From JANRLF01 sp033762815 (lineage in GTDB: Bacteria > Bacteroidota > Bacteroidia > Chitinophagales > CAIOSU01), in the NCBI GenBank assembly GCA_033762815.1, contig JANRLF010000002.1, positions 248,001-312,000 on the forward strand: a DNA stretch of 64,000 bases, given 5' to 3'. Positions within the stretch are counted from its first letter, which is position 1; every line of letters starts with the position of its first letter. Made by a program: the position numbers and the translations under genes. The notes under the pieces were generated by a model. The model was not told where the DNA came from, searched no databases, and saw nothing but the letters and a program-made list of their open reading frames with translations. Shown one piece after another: positions 37,047-46,339 of this stretch.

Positions 37047-37367
37047 TTATTCTATAAGTAAATTAAGCTCCGCAATCATGACTCGGTTAAGAGTATATTT
37101 GATAGTGGGCGACAGTTTAAAAACCAGGTTTGCATTTTCAAGTATCGTCAGATGGTTATCAAGTGTAACCGTATCTACTGACACTTGGGCTAAAATATCA
37201 GAATAACTCAAAATATCTTGTTCATCAAGTAGCTGTACAAGTGTCCTGCGCACCTTATGATTTAAGGCGCGCAGGATATCAACTTGCTCAAGTACCTTAA
37301 TATTTTCCAACAGGGTACCCTCAATTTTATCTTGATATGACCATTTTCTTGGTAGTACACCTACCAT
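37047..37367 (-). CDS. Winged-helix (ArsR-like) DNA-binding protein
   Basis: The 106-residue protein has the pattern of a small winged-helix regulator: LRALNHKVRRTLVQLLDE (helix 1-2), SYSDILAQVSVDTVTLDNHL (recognition helix) and NANLVFKLSPTIKYTLN (wing). There are no Cys ligands, so it is not a metal sensor of the SmtB type. The ATG overlaps the 3' end of the T9SS gene by 41 bases in another frame, and no later Met fits, so the exact start is uncertain. It might control the neighbouring surface genes. Confidence 0.7.
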   Translation of the reverse strand: MVGVLPRKWSYQDKIEGTLLENIKVLEQVDILRALNHKVRRTLVQLLDEQDILSYSDILAQVSVDTVTLDNHLTILENANLVFKLSPTIKYTLNRVMIAELNLLIE

Positions 37368-40176
37368 TTAACGTTAGTCTGTAAAAATACACCCCCTCAT
37401 TTAAATTGCCTGAATTAAATAGGGTATTGTACAGGCCCGGTTGAAGTTGTTGACCATTTATTAAGGTAGCCACATTTCTTCCAGTAAGGTCTATAACCTC
37501 TAATGATACCGTACCCGTACTGTTTAGATTAAACTGGAGTGTGGTGGTTCCCCTGAAAGGATTAGGAAAATTTTGGAATAATCTTCCATTATCCGTTTTA
37601 CTATACCCTTCTATACCATCAGGAACCACATCCGGCTCATTATAATCTGACACAGATAAGTCATTGTTTACTTGGAGACCTCTTAATACCATACTTAGAT
37701 CAGCTTCCCCGAACATTACACCGTATGGGGGATTAGTAACCGTACCATTATCAGGGTCTGTCTCCTGGGTAAGTATGTACAGCACATTATCATCCCCAAA
37801 ACCAGCATCTACATCAATGATCTTGGTAGTTGGGTCACTTAGGTAAGGGCTACCGGTTATGTCTTCATAAGTAGTATCACTACTGTTTAGGTCCTTTAAG
37901 TACATGTATAAGTTACCTTCATCAGGATTATCCGCATCCTGATGCTTTTCAAACACTTGGTAAACTACTGACAAAATACCTTGATCACTTATGGATATTC
38001 TAGGGTAGTTGAAATAGTAGGCAGTATCCTCATCGTGGAAATCGTTCTGAGTTGACCATTCTCCGACGAGATTATCCCATACTTGAACATCCATTGTTTT
38101 AGTCAAGTCATCATCGCTATCATAAGTGGTACCCGTCCAGGCGACAGCAGTATAGCCATCATTATGCGCTAAAGAAATCGCATCAAAACTTTCATCTCCA
38201 TTGTTCTGGGTAAGTTCTTCAGGTGCAGACCAAGTATTACCATCCCATTCAGCATACATAATAGTATTATCCAGGGTTGAATCATTTGCATCAGGGTCAT
38301 TAATCCAAACAGCTATTGCATTGACGCTATCTGTAAAAGCTACATGAACGTCATAATTTGCACCTGGCAATTCTGCCAATTTATCTCCTTCAGAAAGGGT
38401 CCAGTCAGAAGCTGTTTCACTTACGGTGCTAAACCATACATCCGAAAGCAGTGATGCGGGTTCTTGCGATACCCACGTAATTATTCCATTCTCACCCGTT
38501 CCCATCGCAATCCTCGCCTGTCCTTCAGCTCGTCCTGATTGCATGGTAGAAGTATCATCACTTAGCCGTATAACTTCCGCCATAGTACCAGTCGCTTCAT
38601 CATAGATACCTGCCCAAATATCCTGGGCATCTATGATATCTTCTATTTGTGTTGTACTTGTAAGGTCATCAGAGTTAAATCTGTTTTGTGTCCAGGTCAC
38701 AATAGCAGATCCACTTGGGAGTAAAGCAACTTTTGGATTGCTCATGGCATTGTCGTTCATGGCTACAGTCACTGGTTCAGAAAAGGCAGTACCATCCTCA
38801 TTTAGCTTTGATAGCAGCAGGTAATCATTGTCTTCATCATATTCAAACCATACCGCTGCCAGATCATTACCTCTCGTTCCAAAAGAAGGCTGCGGCAGGT
38901 ATTCCGGCAAGGTAGACGTGGCATCTACTTTATAAGTTACACTTTGCCCATCGAATAGAGGATATGAAAGGCTGTTTATCGTTTTATTAGATGGTAAGTA
39001 TCCGAAGGTACCAGTACTTCCATCACAGCCATAAAAACACTTGTTCCATTCGCCGAGTTCTATACCACCAAATCCTGTAAACTTCTTCACCCACCGATTG
39101 GATAAAGCCTTAAGCTTAACAGACCCTTCTGCTTTTAGGTAACCTCCAAAGATAGTATCCAACTCCTCTGCGGGGACATTAAAGTAATTGAAACCGGCCC
39201 CTATACCGCCTGTTACTGTGATGGTACCCGTAGCAGATGCCACGCCACCTAATACTTCGAGACCAGCACTGATGTTGCCATAACCTAATGCACGAGCATA
39301 CAGACGGGTAGTATCATTCCCATCCTCTATAAATCCCCAGTCATTTCCATCTGTACCATATACAAGTTTACCATAAAGTTTGCCTTCAAAGCCCATCCCA
39401 CCGGCTATGCGTAAGGTCATCGGTCCAGCTAATGGAAAACTTAATCCAGCAAAATCTTTATTAACAGCAACCAAGTCTAGCGAATCAGAATAGCTAAATG
39501 CCTCTATATTGAAGTCTTGATCGAAGCTAATGCCAACCCCGGTCAACTCTTCAATGCCATCATTAGACAAATCAAGGATATCTAAAGTATAGGATAATTC
39601 TGGTGTAGACTGAATACTGCTGCTAGCATCATCCATATCAAAATCTACCTCTATAATGACAGAGCAATCCACAAGTCCTACATCCTTTCCGCCTATCGCT
39701 TTTATGTCTGTAGGTATGGTGGTGGAGATATCAGAAATAGGGATGGTGCATTTTAATGTCATTATATTACCTGAAATACCTATGGCTTCTGCTTCACCAT
39801 CGCTAAGCCAATCTGGCACTGGAATAATATTTAGGTATAGAGTGGGAGAAAAGTCTGTAACAAAGCCATTAGCATCAATATAGGTTGCTTGAATGTAGGC
39901 ATCGGGTTCGACATCACCCATTTCTAGTGTCCACTCCCAGCCATCCGAGCCATCATTATCGACAAAATTATCTATAGGAACATCATTAGCATCATACAGG
40001 AAGAATGACACCTGATCTGTATTTGAAGGTTCATTCGTTATAGTAATGATATTCTCTTGATTGGTTACTCCTTCAATAAAGTAGCCAGGGCCATTTGAAG
40101 CTGTTATATCGCCAGTTTGTCCATAACAATGGAAGCCTGCAAAGAGCAGAATAAGTAGTAGGGTGTGTTTGTACAT
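37327..40176 (-). CDS. T9SS type A cargo protein, large secreted protein
   Basis: About 949 residues from the ATG at 40176; the frame runs back to 40296, but the signal peptide (YKHTLLLILLFAGFHCYG) begins at 40176. The N-terminal part is beta-rich and acidic (many Asp/Asn). The middle region (about residues 440-850) has repeats of strand pairs such as IITWVSQEPA, AVWINDPDANDS and YTAVAWTGTTYD, typical of a beta-propeller. The last 80 residues (FQNFPNPFRGTTTLQF to KKMVISR) are a type A sorting domain, so it is exported by T9SS and anchored. The promoter and a strongly structured leader lie just upstream. Confidence 0.87.
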   Translation of the reverse strand: MYKHTLLLILLFAGFHCYGQTGDITASNGPGYFIEGVTNQENIITITNEPSNTDQVSFFLYDANDVPIDNFVDNDGSDGWEWTLEMGDVEPDAYIQATYIDANGFVTDFSPTLYLNIIPVPDWLSDGEAEAIGISGNIMTLKCTIPISDISTTIPTDIKAIGGKDVGLVDCSVIIEVDFDMDDASSSIQSTPELSYTLDILDLSNDGIEELTGVGISFDQDFNIEAFSYSDSLDLVAVNKDFAGLSFPLAGPMTLRIAGGMGFEGKLYGKLVYGTDGNDWGFIEDGNDTTRLYARALGYGNISAGLEVLGGVASATGTITVTGGIGAGFNYFNVPAEELDTIFGGYLKAEGSVKLKALSNRWVKKFTGFGGIELGEWNKCFYGCDGSTGTFGYLPSNKTINSLSYPLFDGQSVTYKVDATSTLPEYLPQPSFGTRGNDLAAVWFEYDEDNDYLLLSKLNEDGTAFSEPVTVAMNDNAMSNPKVALLPSGSAIVTWTQNRFNSDDLTSTTQIEDIIDAQDIWAGIYDEATGTMAEVIRLSDDTSTMQSGRAEGQARIAMGTGENGIITWVSQEPASLLSDVWFSTVSETASDWTLSEGDKLAELPGANYDVHVAFTDSVNAIAVWINDPDANDSTLDNTIMYAEWDGNTWSAPEELTQNNGDESFDAISLAHNDGYTAVAWTGTTYDSDDDLTKTMDVQVWDNLVGEWSTQNDFHDEDTAYYFNYPRISISDQGILSVVYQVFEKHQDADNPDEGNLYMYLKDLNSSDTTYEDITGSPYLSDPTTKIIDVDAGFGDDNVLYILTQETDPDNGTVTNPPYGVMFGEADLSMVLRGLQVNNDLSVSDYNEPDVVPDGIEGYSKTDNGRLFQNFPNPFRGTTTLQFNLNSTGTVSLEVIDLTGRNVATLINGQQLQPGLYNTLFNSGNLNEGVYFYRLTLNGRCTTKKMVISR

Positions 40177-40200
40177 AATATATTGATTTGTGATTAAATG

Positions 40201-40365
40201 ATCCGCTTGAAAATGAGAGGGGTGCTGACCTCTGGCTATCCCATTCACGGAGGCACCGCCAAGCGCCTGACAAAATGGAACAGACAGAGACAGCACCCCA
40301 AGCGGATGCGTCTCTGAATGTTTCCCTTTGTCGATAAAATTTTGGCGGTTCTCCGTGAAGGAAAC
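40201..40365 (-). promoter_or_regulatory. Highly structured leader with two interlocked pairings (pseudoknot-like)
   Basis: Two long-range pairings overlap. Inner: TTCACGGAG (40244-40252) with 40351-40359, ACCGCCAA (40255-40262) with 40342-40349, and GACAAA (40269-40274) with 40327-40332. Outer: ATCCGCTT (40201-40208) with 40300-40307, and GGGGTGCTG (40219-40227) with 40291-40299. The right arm of the outer pairing lies in the loop of the inner one. The loop also contains its own seven-base stem CAGAGAC/GTCTCTG (40285-40291, 40310-40316). Its right outer arm and left stem share base 40291, so the folds compete. It ends 25 bases before the T9SS start. Likely a cis-acting RNA or a DNA cruciform; I match no known riboswitch. 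Confidence 0.6.
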
Positions 40366-40369
40366 ATAC

Positions 40370-40907
40370 AGCTACGCTGCAATCAATATGTCTTTATCTT
40401 ATTTTACACCCATCTTTAAAATTTAGATTTCAAAAGTAATATTTTTTCTTCTATCGCAATTAATTTTAATTTCTGAGAGATCCTTCAGCGCATAAAGTAA
40501 TTGGAGACGCTTTGTTCTTCTCTTTATTGCAGACCTTAATCATCCATATAACCAAAGCTTTACCAATTTTAAAAGTTTCTATGAACGCTATGCCAGGTGC
40601 TAAACATTAAAACATGCTACATATGATCCTTGCAATAGCTTGTATTGTTGCATAAGTTATACAAGTAATTCCATTACCTTTTCACCTATTAGGTCCCGCA
40701 CCTTAATGAATTCTGGCATGATGGATTTAAGCAATGAAATCCCGATGGAGATGCCTTACAAGCTTCAATTGATGCTAAGGTTCCTCTTTTATCGCAGTCA
40801 TTGAACAAAATGCAAAATGTCGCCCCCCTAAGATGAGCAAAGCAATTTTTGGTAATCCATAACACATACCAAAAATACGCTAGGTCGGTACTTCAAATCT
40901 ATGTCCA
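40370..40907. other. Gene-free region upstream of the structured leader
   Basis: No secure gene. A short minus-strand stretch ending near 40660 reads like a protein end (IMPEFIKVRDLIGEKVMELL, stop), without an upstream open frame beyond about 30 codons. It could be the trace of a lost gene. The promoters of the T9SS gene must lie here or in the leader, but I see no clear -33/-7 pair. Confidence 0.4.
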
Positions 40908-41702
40908 TCACTTTGATAATCGTAAAATCCTGAACGCCCCACGTACTACGATAACAAAAACGATAGTGCCAATAATCAAATCTGGTACTCGGGAAACAGT
41001 AAAATAAACCAACCCTCCTGCCACCATTACTCCAATATTTATTATCACATCATTAGAAGTAAATATCTGGCTTGCCTTGATATGAGCTTCATCGCTTTTG
41101 GTCTTTCCTAAAATAACCAGCGATGCAGTGTTTCCTAGTAATGCCAAAAACGAAATGATAATCATGGTGCTAAACTCAGGCACCTCTCCAAATCCCATAG
41201 AGCGTCTTATAACTTCAACAAATCCGAATGCCGCTAATGCAAGCTGAAAGTAGCCGCTGATCCTGGCAACTTTCTTTTTTCGTACTATCGTCGCCCCTAC
41301 TGCAAACAGACTGATACCATATACCAAGGCATCGGCCAGCATGTCTAGACTATCCGCAATAAGGCCCATCGAATGGTAAACAAAGCCAGTGGTCAATTCG
41401 AGGATAAAGAAAAAGGCATTGATGAGCAGAACATAAATTAATAGGCTCCGCTGCTGATGCTCAGATGTACTTGTAAGCTCCACATTGACCGGTTCGGATG
41501 CAAGGTGCTGATCATTAAGATTCAATTCATGCAAAGCCTCGCTGATTGGTTGAATACTGCCTTCATAAAAAACTTCCAACTTCCGGGAAGTAAGGTCAAA
41601 AACCAGTTTTTTTACTGTTTGTATTTCTTCCAGTTTCATACGAATAAGTTGCTCTTCTGCTGAACAGTCCATTTTGCTTACTTTGAAGGTTGCTTTCTCC
41701 AT
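40908..41702 (-). CDS. Cation diffusion facilitator with N-terminal HMA-like domain
   Basis: The 264-residue protein joins an HMA-like domain (residues 1-67; KMDCSAEEQLIR, with Cys-x-x-Glu in place of the usual Cys-x-x-Cys) to a CDF transporter core of about six TM helices. ADSLDMLADALVYG matches the TM2 metal site of CDF proteins, and SNDVIINIGVMVAGG the TM5 site. CDF proteins move divalent metals such as Zn, Cd or Co out of the cytosol in exchange for protons. The C-terminal cytosolic domain is missing, giving a short core. It is 12 bases downstream of the TonB receptor gene and shares its transcript. Confidence 0.87.
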   Translation of the reverse strand: MEKATFKVSKMDCSAEEQLIRMKLEEIQTVKKLVFDLTSRKLEVFYEGSIQPISEALHELNLNDQHLASEPVNVELTSTSEHQQRSLLIYVLLINAFFFILELTTGFVYHSMGLIADSLDMLADALVYGISLFAVGATIVRKKKVARISGYFQLALAAFGFVEVIRRSMGFGEVPEFSTMIIISFLALLGNTASLVILGKTKSDEAHIKASQIFTSNDVIINIGVMVAGGLVYFTVSRVPDLIIGTIVFVIVVRGAFRILRLSK

Positions 41703-41714
41703 ATGAACCAGGTT

Positions 41715-43886
41715 TTACAGCCTTACTTTTATGCCACCATTAACTACAATTCCATCTAACGGAGCGTATATATCCCTAAAGGTGGGATTGGTTATGGTGC
41801 CGGTATAAATACTATCAAATTTCGTTTGCCTGGTGTTCGTAAAATTTTCAAAGTTTACATACACCGATACCTTCTCCCATATCTTCTCAACCATTGCGCC
41901 ACAAATCCAGTAAGGTCTGCCTGTGGTGCCATCATTTAGCAGTTGCTTACTAAAATAATATGCTTCTAAACCCACTTTCCATTTATCTTCCACCTCGTAC
42001 ATAAGAACAGCATTAACGCGATGTTTGGCCGTTAAAGTATTTGGAGTTCGCACCCCTCCTGAATGAATTGTAGCATCTGTAAAAGTATAACCCAGGTACC
42101 ATTTAAAATCACTATACTTAAAGGTAATATTCGTCTCTCCGCCTTTTGTATCTATGTGCCCAATTACGTTCTGAAACTGTAAGGTGCCAGGTGAGATTGG
42201 CACGAGCATAAGCGGACTGTTGAGGTAAGTGTAAAAGAATAATTGGTTTATGCTCAGGGTAACTTTCTCACCAATAGGTGTACGGTAATTCACATCCAGA
42301 TTGGCTCCATAGCTTCTCTCAAGTTTATTCATGGTAGAACTGATGGGTATAACACCCTGGTATTGGATACGCTCACTTTCTTCTGTAAAAATAGTAGGTG
42401 CTTTGTATCCAAAGCCGCCGCCTAATCGTGAAGAGAGTTTATCAGTTATTTTAATCAACAAAGACAACCTAGGAAGTACTGCTAAGCCATAATCAAATAC
42501 ATAATCCCCCCTCACTCCTGATTCGATACTTAACCAGTTTGTTGCCTTTACAGTATTCTGCATAAATAATCCCATTGTGATCATATCGTAATCACGCTGT
42601 AGACTTGTATCTAATACTGTTTCATCAAATAAATCAGTCCACAAGTTAATACCAGTTACCCATTCTGATTTTTCCTTTGAATGGCGATAGCTGATTTCAG
42701 AAAAGTTACCGTGCTGAATGCCATTAAAGGTATACGTTGGAATGGCAAGCTTCCTGTTAAAGTAACTGTAACTATTCTTGAAGTTGATACTGCTTGCTGC
42801 ATTTATGATGTGCCGCAAACTAAACTGTGTGCTAACCCGCTGAGTAGCATTTCGCTCAAAGTAACTGTGCGTGCTATCCCCTTCACCTTTAATATAGCGC
42901 ATATCCCCACCTAGGCGAGTTTCAAAGGCTGTGTTTACTCCGATATCCATAGTGGTTTTCTCATTGAAATAGAAGAACATCTTGGGGTTTACATTATATC
43001 GTGAAAACTTAGGTATAGCAGATAGTCCGATATCAGAGGGATCGTAAGCACGGTTGCTATTGCTTGAGGCAAATAGAGTTACCCCTAACTTTTCGAATTT
43101 CTGTGCGTAAAATCCATTAACATCAAGGCCTAAAGCTGATGTACCATTAATGTGAAACCGTATTTCCCTTTCTTCCTTGGGAGTTTTTGAAATTAGATTT
43201 ATAAGGCCTGCGATAGCGCCACCGCCATATAAGGTAGAGGCAGACCCTTTAATTATCTCAACCTGGGACAGATCGAGCGGAGGTATCTGCAAAAGCCCTA
43301 AACCACTTGCCGCCCCCGAATATAAAGGAAACCCATCTTTTAGTATTTGCGTGTAACGGCCATCAAGCCCCTGAATACGGATAGAAGCATTTGCTGAGGT
43401 TGCGGAAGTTTGTTGTGTTTGAATGCCTGTGGTTTCATTTAGGATCATCCGGATGTCACCAGGTTTCATATTTGCCTTCTCCTCGATTTCCTCAATACCA
43501 AGGACCTCTATCCTGGTCGGTATGTTCTGTATGCTAATGTTGCTACGTGTGGATGTTACAACCACTTCCTCCATTTCCTCCTCATCACCTTGTAACAGGA
43601 TTTCCATAGGTCCGGTAATTTCCAGTGGAAAGGTAATAGTATCGTCTTTTTGACGATAGCCGAGAAAGGAAAACCGTATTATGTATTCCCCATCTGGAAT
43701 ATTGGTAATGGTGAGGAGACCATTTTCATTGGACGCTGCACCGTTGGTAGTTCCTATAATAATTGCTGTAGCCCCGATTAATGGTTCTTCAGTCACTTTG
43801 TCCTTAATAATTGCTGTAAAGGTGTTTTGAGCCTGCGCCATGCCACATATAAGCAGAGCAATGAACGGCAAAAATTTTTTTGTCAT
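41715..43886 (-). CDS. TonB-dependent receptor with carboxypeptidase-like domain
   Basis: The 723-residue outer-membrane receptor has a signal peptide (ending AQAQ), then a carboxypeptidase-like regulatory domain (TAIIKDKVTEEPLIGATAII). A plug domain follows (VVVTSTRSNISIQNIPTRIE, IRIQGLDGRYTQILKDGFPL, VEIIKGSASTLYGGGAIAGL), and the rest is a 22-strand barrel ending in VKVRL-like GGIKVRL. Such receptors import metal chelates or other ligands with energy from TonB. The gene pairs with a metal efflux CDF and a Cys-rich DUF6660-type gene, so the cargo is probably metal-linked, not a glycan (no SusD). Confidence 0.92.
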   Translation of the reverse strand: MTKKFLPFIALLICGMAQAQNTFTAIIKDKVTEEPLIGATAIIIGTTNGAASNENGLLTITNIPDGEYIIRFSFLGYRQKDDTITFPLEITGPMEILLQGDEEEMEEVVVTSTRSNISIQNIPTRIEVLGIEEIEEKANMKPGDIRMILNETTGIQTQQTSATSANASIRIQGLDGRYTQILKDGFPLYSGAASGLGLLQIPPLDLSQVEIIKGSASTLYGGGAIAGLINLISKTPKEEREIRFHINGTSALGLDVNGFYAQKFEKLGVTLFASSNSNRAYDPSDIGLSAIPKFSRYNVNPKMFFYFNEKTTMDIGVNTAFETRLGGDMRYIKGEGDSTHSYFERNATQRVSTQFSLRHIINAASSINFKNSYSYFNRKLAIPTYTFNGIQHGNFSEISYRHSKEKSEWVTGINLWTDLFDETVLDTSLQRDYDMITMGLFMQNTVKATNWLSIESGVRGDYVFDYGLAVLPRLSLLIKITDKLSSRLGGGFGYKAPTIFTEESERIQYQGVIPISSTMNKLERSYGANLDVNYRTPIGEKVTLSINQLFFYTYLNSPLMLVPISPGTLQFQNVIGHIDTKGGETNITFKYSDFKWYLGYTFTDATIHSGGVRTPNTLTAKHRVNAVLMYEVEDKWKVGLEAYYFSKQLLNDGTTGRPYWICGAMVEKIWEKVSVYVNFENFTNTRQTKFDSIYTGTITNPTFRDIYAPLDGIVVNGGIKVRL

Positions 43887-43948
43887 TTGGTTTAGTTAAT
43901 GATGAAAGAAATTGACACGGATCATTCGTCCGCATCCGATGTGCATCA

Positions 43949-44248
43949 TTAACTAATCTTTGGAGGTTGCCACACGTCTACTGCTATTTCTGATAGCGTA
44001 ATTTCTTCTAAGAATGGATATACCTTTTCTATTACTGTTGGAATCACATCAGTGATAAGAGTAGGGCTGTTAAACACGAATCCAGAGCACGTACCACAAG
44101 TGAAGAATGGCGAGCAAATGTCTGGACATTGATTTCCTGTACCGCATGAAGTTTGGATCAGCTCACCACCTGTGGTATTTTCCGAGCAACATGGCACAAC
44201 TGAAAGTGCCAGCACAAAAAATGCCATGAGTAATGCTAAAAACTTCAT
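43949..44248 (-). CDS. Small secreted Cys-rich protein, DUF6660-like
   Basis: The 99-residue protein has a signal peptide (KFLALLMAFFVLALSVVPCC) and a Cys-rich middle with CGTGNQCPDICSPFFTCGTC. It ends in VWQPPKIS, the same ending as the DUF6660-type protein at 61712, but the His-rich insert of that protein is missing. It sits 62 bases upstream of the TonB receptor gene in the same direction. Cys clusters suggest metal binding in the periplasm. A low-identity member of the family is the best call. Confidence 0.6.
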   Translation of the reverse strand: MKFLALLMAFFVLALSVVPCCSENTTGGELIQTSCGTGNQCPDICSPFFTCGTCSGFVFNSPTLITDVIPTVIEKVYPFLEEITLSEIAVDVWQPPKIS

Positions 44249-44289
44249 AAGGCAAAGATAACTGTCTTACTTTATAAAAGACATCCTTA

Positions 44290-45005
44290 TTGGCCAGGAA
44301 CAAAGGATTTGGGGGAGCGGTTTGAAAAGGCTAAAAGGGCCATGACCGCTATTCCTTCTTTTTCCAACGAGCAGCAGCACCTTTCTTTCCAATTTCACTT
44401 TCTGCTCAGCCGTTAAATTGCTATATTGAATGCTTATACTTTTAAAATGGGTGGAACAGGATATTGTTGAATGGGCCAATATTCAAAAAGGCGATATTTG
44501 GCGAGACCATACCGGAATATGCCGAATGGACAGACTTAGATGAAATTGTACGGGTTTAAACGTTGTGGAAAGCGCCCGTGAAATCTATGAGTGGCCTTTA
44601 CCCCCCATTCGGCCAGAGAGTTGAAAAGCATTGGGAGGAAGGAAGTATCATTATCCACAGAAGTCCCCAAGGTATATTTAAGCCTATCAAATTATCCTTC
44701 CAATATGTAAAACCATTGTTAGGGTACAACTCTTCAAAGCAAAGCATTACTATTATGATGGTGCGGAAGCTTTGATAGATCTAGACGGATATTATGAGGG
44801 CGCAGGCCCAACATATCATGCGCCACCAGAAGGCATTGAGGTGATTCGATTCAATAGAGCACAGTACTACTTCTTTCCGTTGGAATGGATTGGAACGGGA
44901 TTGTTTAAGGATGTTGATGCCGTGGTTAACAAGCGAGGTGCGGAAGGATTTAAATGGGTAGTGGAATGTTTATACAAATCCAGGGCAAAACAGAACAGTT
45001 ATTAG
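44290..45005 (+). pseudogene. Decayed gene remnants in several frames
   Basis: The 900-base gap between 44249 and 45161 has protein-like stretches in changing plus-strand frames: RHPYWPGTKDLGERFEKAK near 44290, FGETIPEYAEWTDLDEIVRV ending near 44560, SGLYPPFGQRVEKHWEEGS near 44590, and YYEGAGPTYHAPPEGIEVIR near 44800, which ends at 45005. Each is cut by stops. The pattern fits one old gene broken by several frameshifts. I cannot name the family. The short minus-strand frame at 44267-44479 is less convincing. Confidence 0.4.
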
Positions 45006-45161
45006 CAGAATGGTATAGTATTCTATTTATCAGGGGATATCTTCTTTGCAGCCTCCATGTAATTCTTAAAGACTATGTCATACCCTACGGCTGCAATTGT
45101 TACTTTAGCCAACCATTTCCTATCAAAATGTTACTCCAGGGGCTAATCCTTCGTTTCTACT

Positions 45162-45788
45162 TTATTCGTTGCTAACAGTTGTGGCAAGTGCATAAAATAG
45201 TACACTAAGCAAGAAAAGGAAAATTTGTAATAGCAGTAGGCACCAGGTATTTAGTCCTAAAGCATGTGATCTGCTTCTTAACTTCGTGAAATTAGCATCA
45301 AGAGCTCTATTTTTTGATACGTATTCCTTGCAATCTTTTAGAGAAAACATAATAGGATCGCAAAGACATTCAAAGGGCAGAGTTAATCTTTTCCAGCAAT
45401 CATAAATTTCAATTTCTTTATCTTTTATGTACTCAGACGTCTGTTTCAATACACGATAGCGAGTTAAGTTTATGTGGCGAGCGATTCTAAAATCAAGTAA
45501 TCGATTTAAAGCCAGGTACAACCCGATTAAAATAGACCCAACCGTAAACCATACTGAAAAGGACATTAAAGTAGCCTTGCAATTCAGGTTGTTTATACCT
45601 AGCGTATATTGGTCAAACTTCACATACCTAAAGGCAAATGTTATTAAACCAGTCGCTAAGGTTAAAAGCAAATTGTTAAAGAACCCCATATGAGACATGG
45701 CTTCATCTTGCCAACGCGTATGCCGCTCCGAATAAACCTTTAGGCGGTCTTCTTCGCTAATTTTTGATTGCTGTGTTTCGAGAGACAT
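45162..45788 (-). CDS. Membrane protein of unknown function
   Basis: The 208-residue protein begins with a charged helix (LKVYSERHTRWQDEAMSHMG) followed by two TM segments (about residues 36-56 and 78-98). A long cytosolic helical part then has two Cys-containing motifs (ECLCDPIMFSLKDCKEY), and a final TM segment pair (LNTWCLLLLQIFLFLLSVLF) ends the protein. I do not recognise the family. It lies alone between the decayed gene and arsR. Its reading frame is long and clean, with codon use similar to its neighbours. Confidence 0.6.
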   Translation of the reverse strand: MSLETQQSKISEEDRLKVYSERHTRWQDEAMSHMGFFNNLLLTLATGLITFAFRYVKFDQYTLGINNLNCKATLMSFSVWFTVGSILIGLYLALNRLLDFRIARHINLTRYRVLKQTSEYIKDKEIEIYDCWKRLTLPFECLCDPIMFSLKDCKEYVSKNRALDANFTKLRSRSHALGLNTWCLLLLQIFLFLLSVLFYALATTVSNE

Positions 45789-45962
45789 CTTGTAAATTTA
45801 ATACCCAATTTACAAAGAACTAATATAAGGTTAGTTCAAATTTTGTATCTTGTGGTTCAGTTATACATGACAAAATTGTGCATAATATACCCACTGTACT
45901 AAAAGGGATAGGCGCGTAGTTATTTAGTAACCTTTTTTTTCGATGAATAAAATCAAAATTTT

Positions 45963-46241
45963 TTAGCAGCAATTCTTTATCGTCTTTGTAAACAAATCAG
46001 CAAACATCCATTGAATTTCCTGCCACACCTGCATATCAATACAGTAGCAGGTCTTAGTACCACTGATCTCACCTTTGATAAGGCCGACTTCTTTCAGTTC
46101 TTTCAAGTGTTGTAAAACCGTAGCCTGGGCAAGCGGAAGTTCATCTACAATATCCCCGCAAACGCATTCAACCTGTTTACTAAGATATTCTAAGATAGCA
46201 ATACGTGCAGGGTGGCCTAAAGCTTTAGCAAGCTTCGCCAT
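45963..46241 (-). CDS. ArsR-family metal-responsive repressor
   Basis: The 92-residue winged-helix protein has KLAKALGHPARIAILEYLSK, then VECVCGDIVDELPLAQATVL with recognition helix ATVLQHLKELKEVGLIKGE, and ends IKNCC. The Cys pair in ECVCGD at helix alpha-3 fits the thiol site of ArsR/CadC-type sensors for As or soft metals, and the C-terminal Cys pair may add ligands. It likely represses a metal operon until metal binds. A 22-base palindrome 49 bases upstream is the likely operator. The porin operon upstream reads toward it in the same direction, so arsR may also be expressed with it. Confidence 0.9.
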   Translation of the reverse strand: MAKLAKALGHPARIAILEYLSKQVECVCGDIVDELPLAQATVLQHLKELKEVGLIKGEISGTKTCYCIDMQVWQEIQWMFADLFTKTIKNCC

Positions 46242-46289
46242 ATGTAACTGTTGATGAGTAAACCCCTGTGTTTTTACTGCACCAATTAT

Positions 46290-46311
46290 ATAATCGCAAA
46301 ATTGCGATTAT
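46290..46311. promoter_or_regulatory. Perfect palindromic operator for ArsR
   Basis: ATAATCGCAA (46290-46299), two A, and TTGCGATTAT (46302-46311) form a 22-base perfect inverted repeat. This has the form of ArsR operators (AATCGCAA...TTGCGATT) and lies between arsR and the porin gene end. Confidence 0.75.
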
Positions 46312-46339
46312 AATCCGTCCTGGCAATCTTTTTATACTA

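Noticed and set aside
44267..44479. 70-codon minus-strand frame
   Set aside because: It lies opposite a stretch with better coding character on the plus strand, which is itself broken. No features support it.
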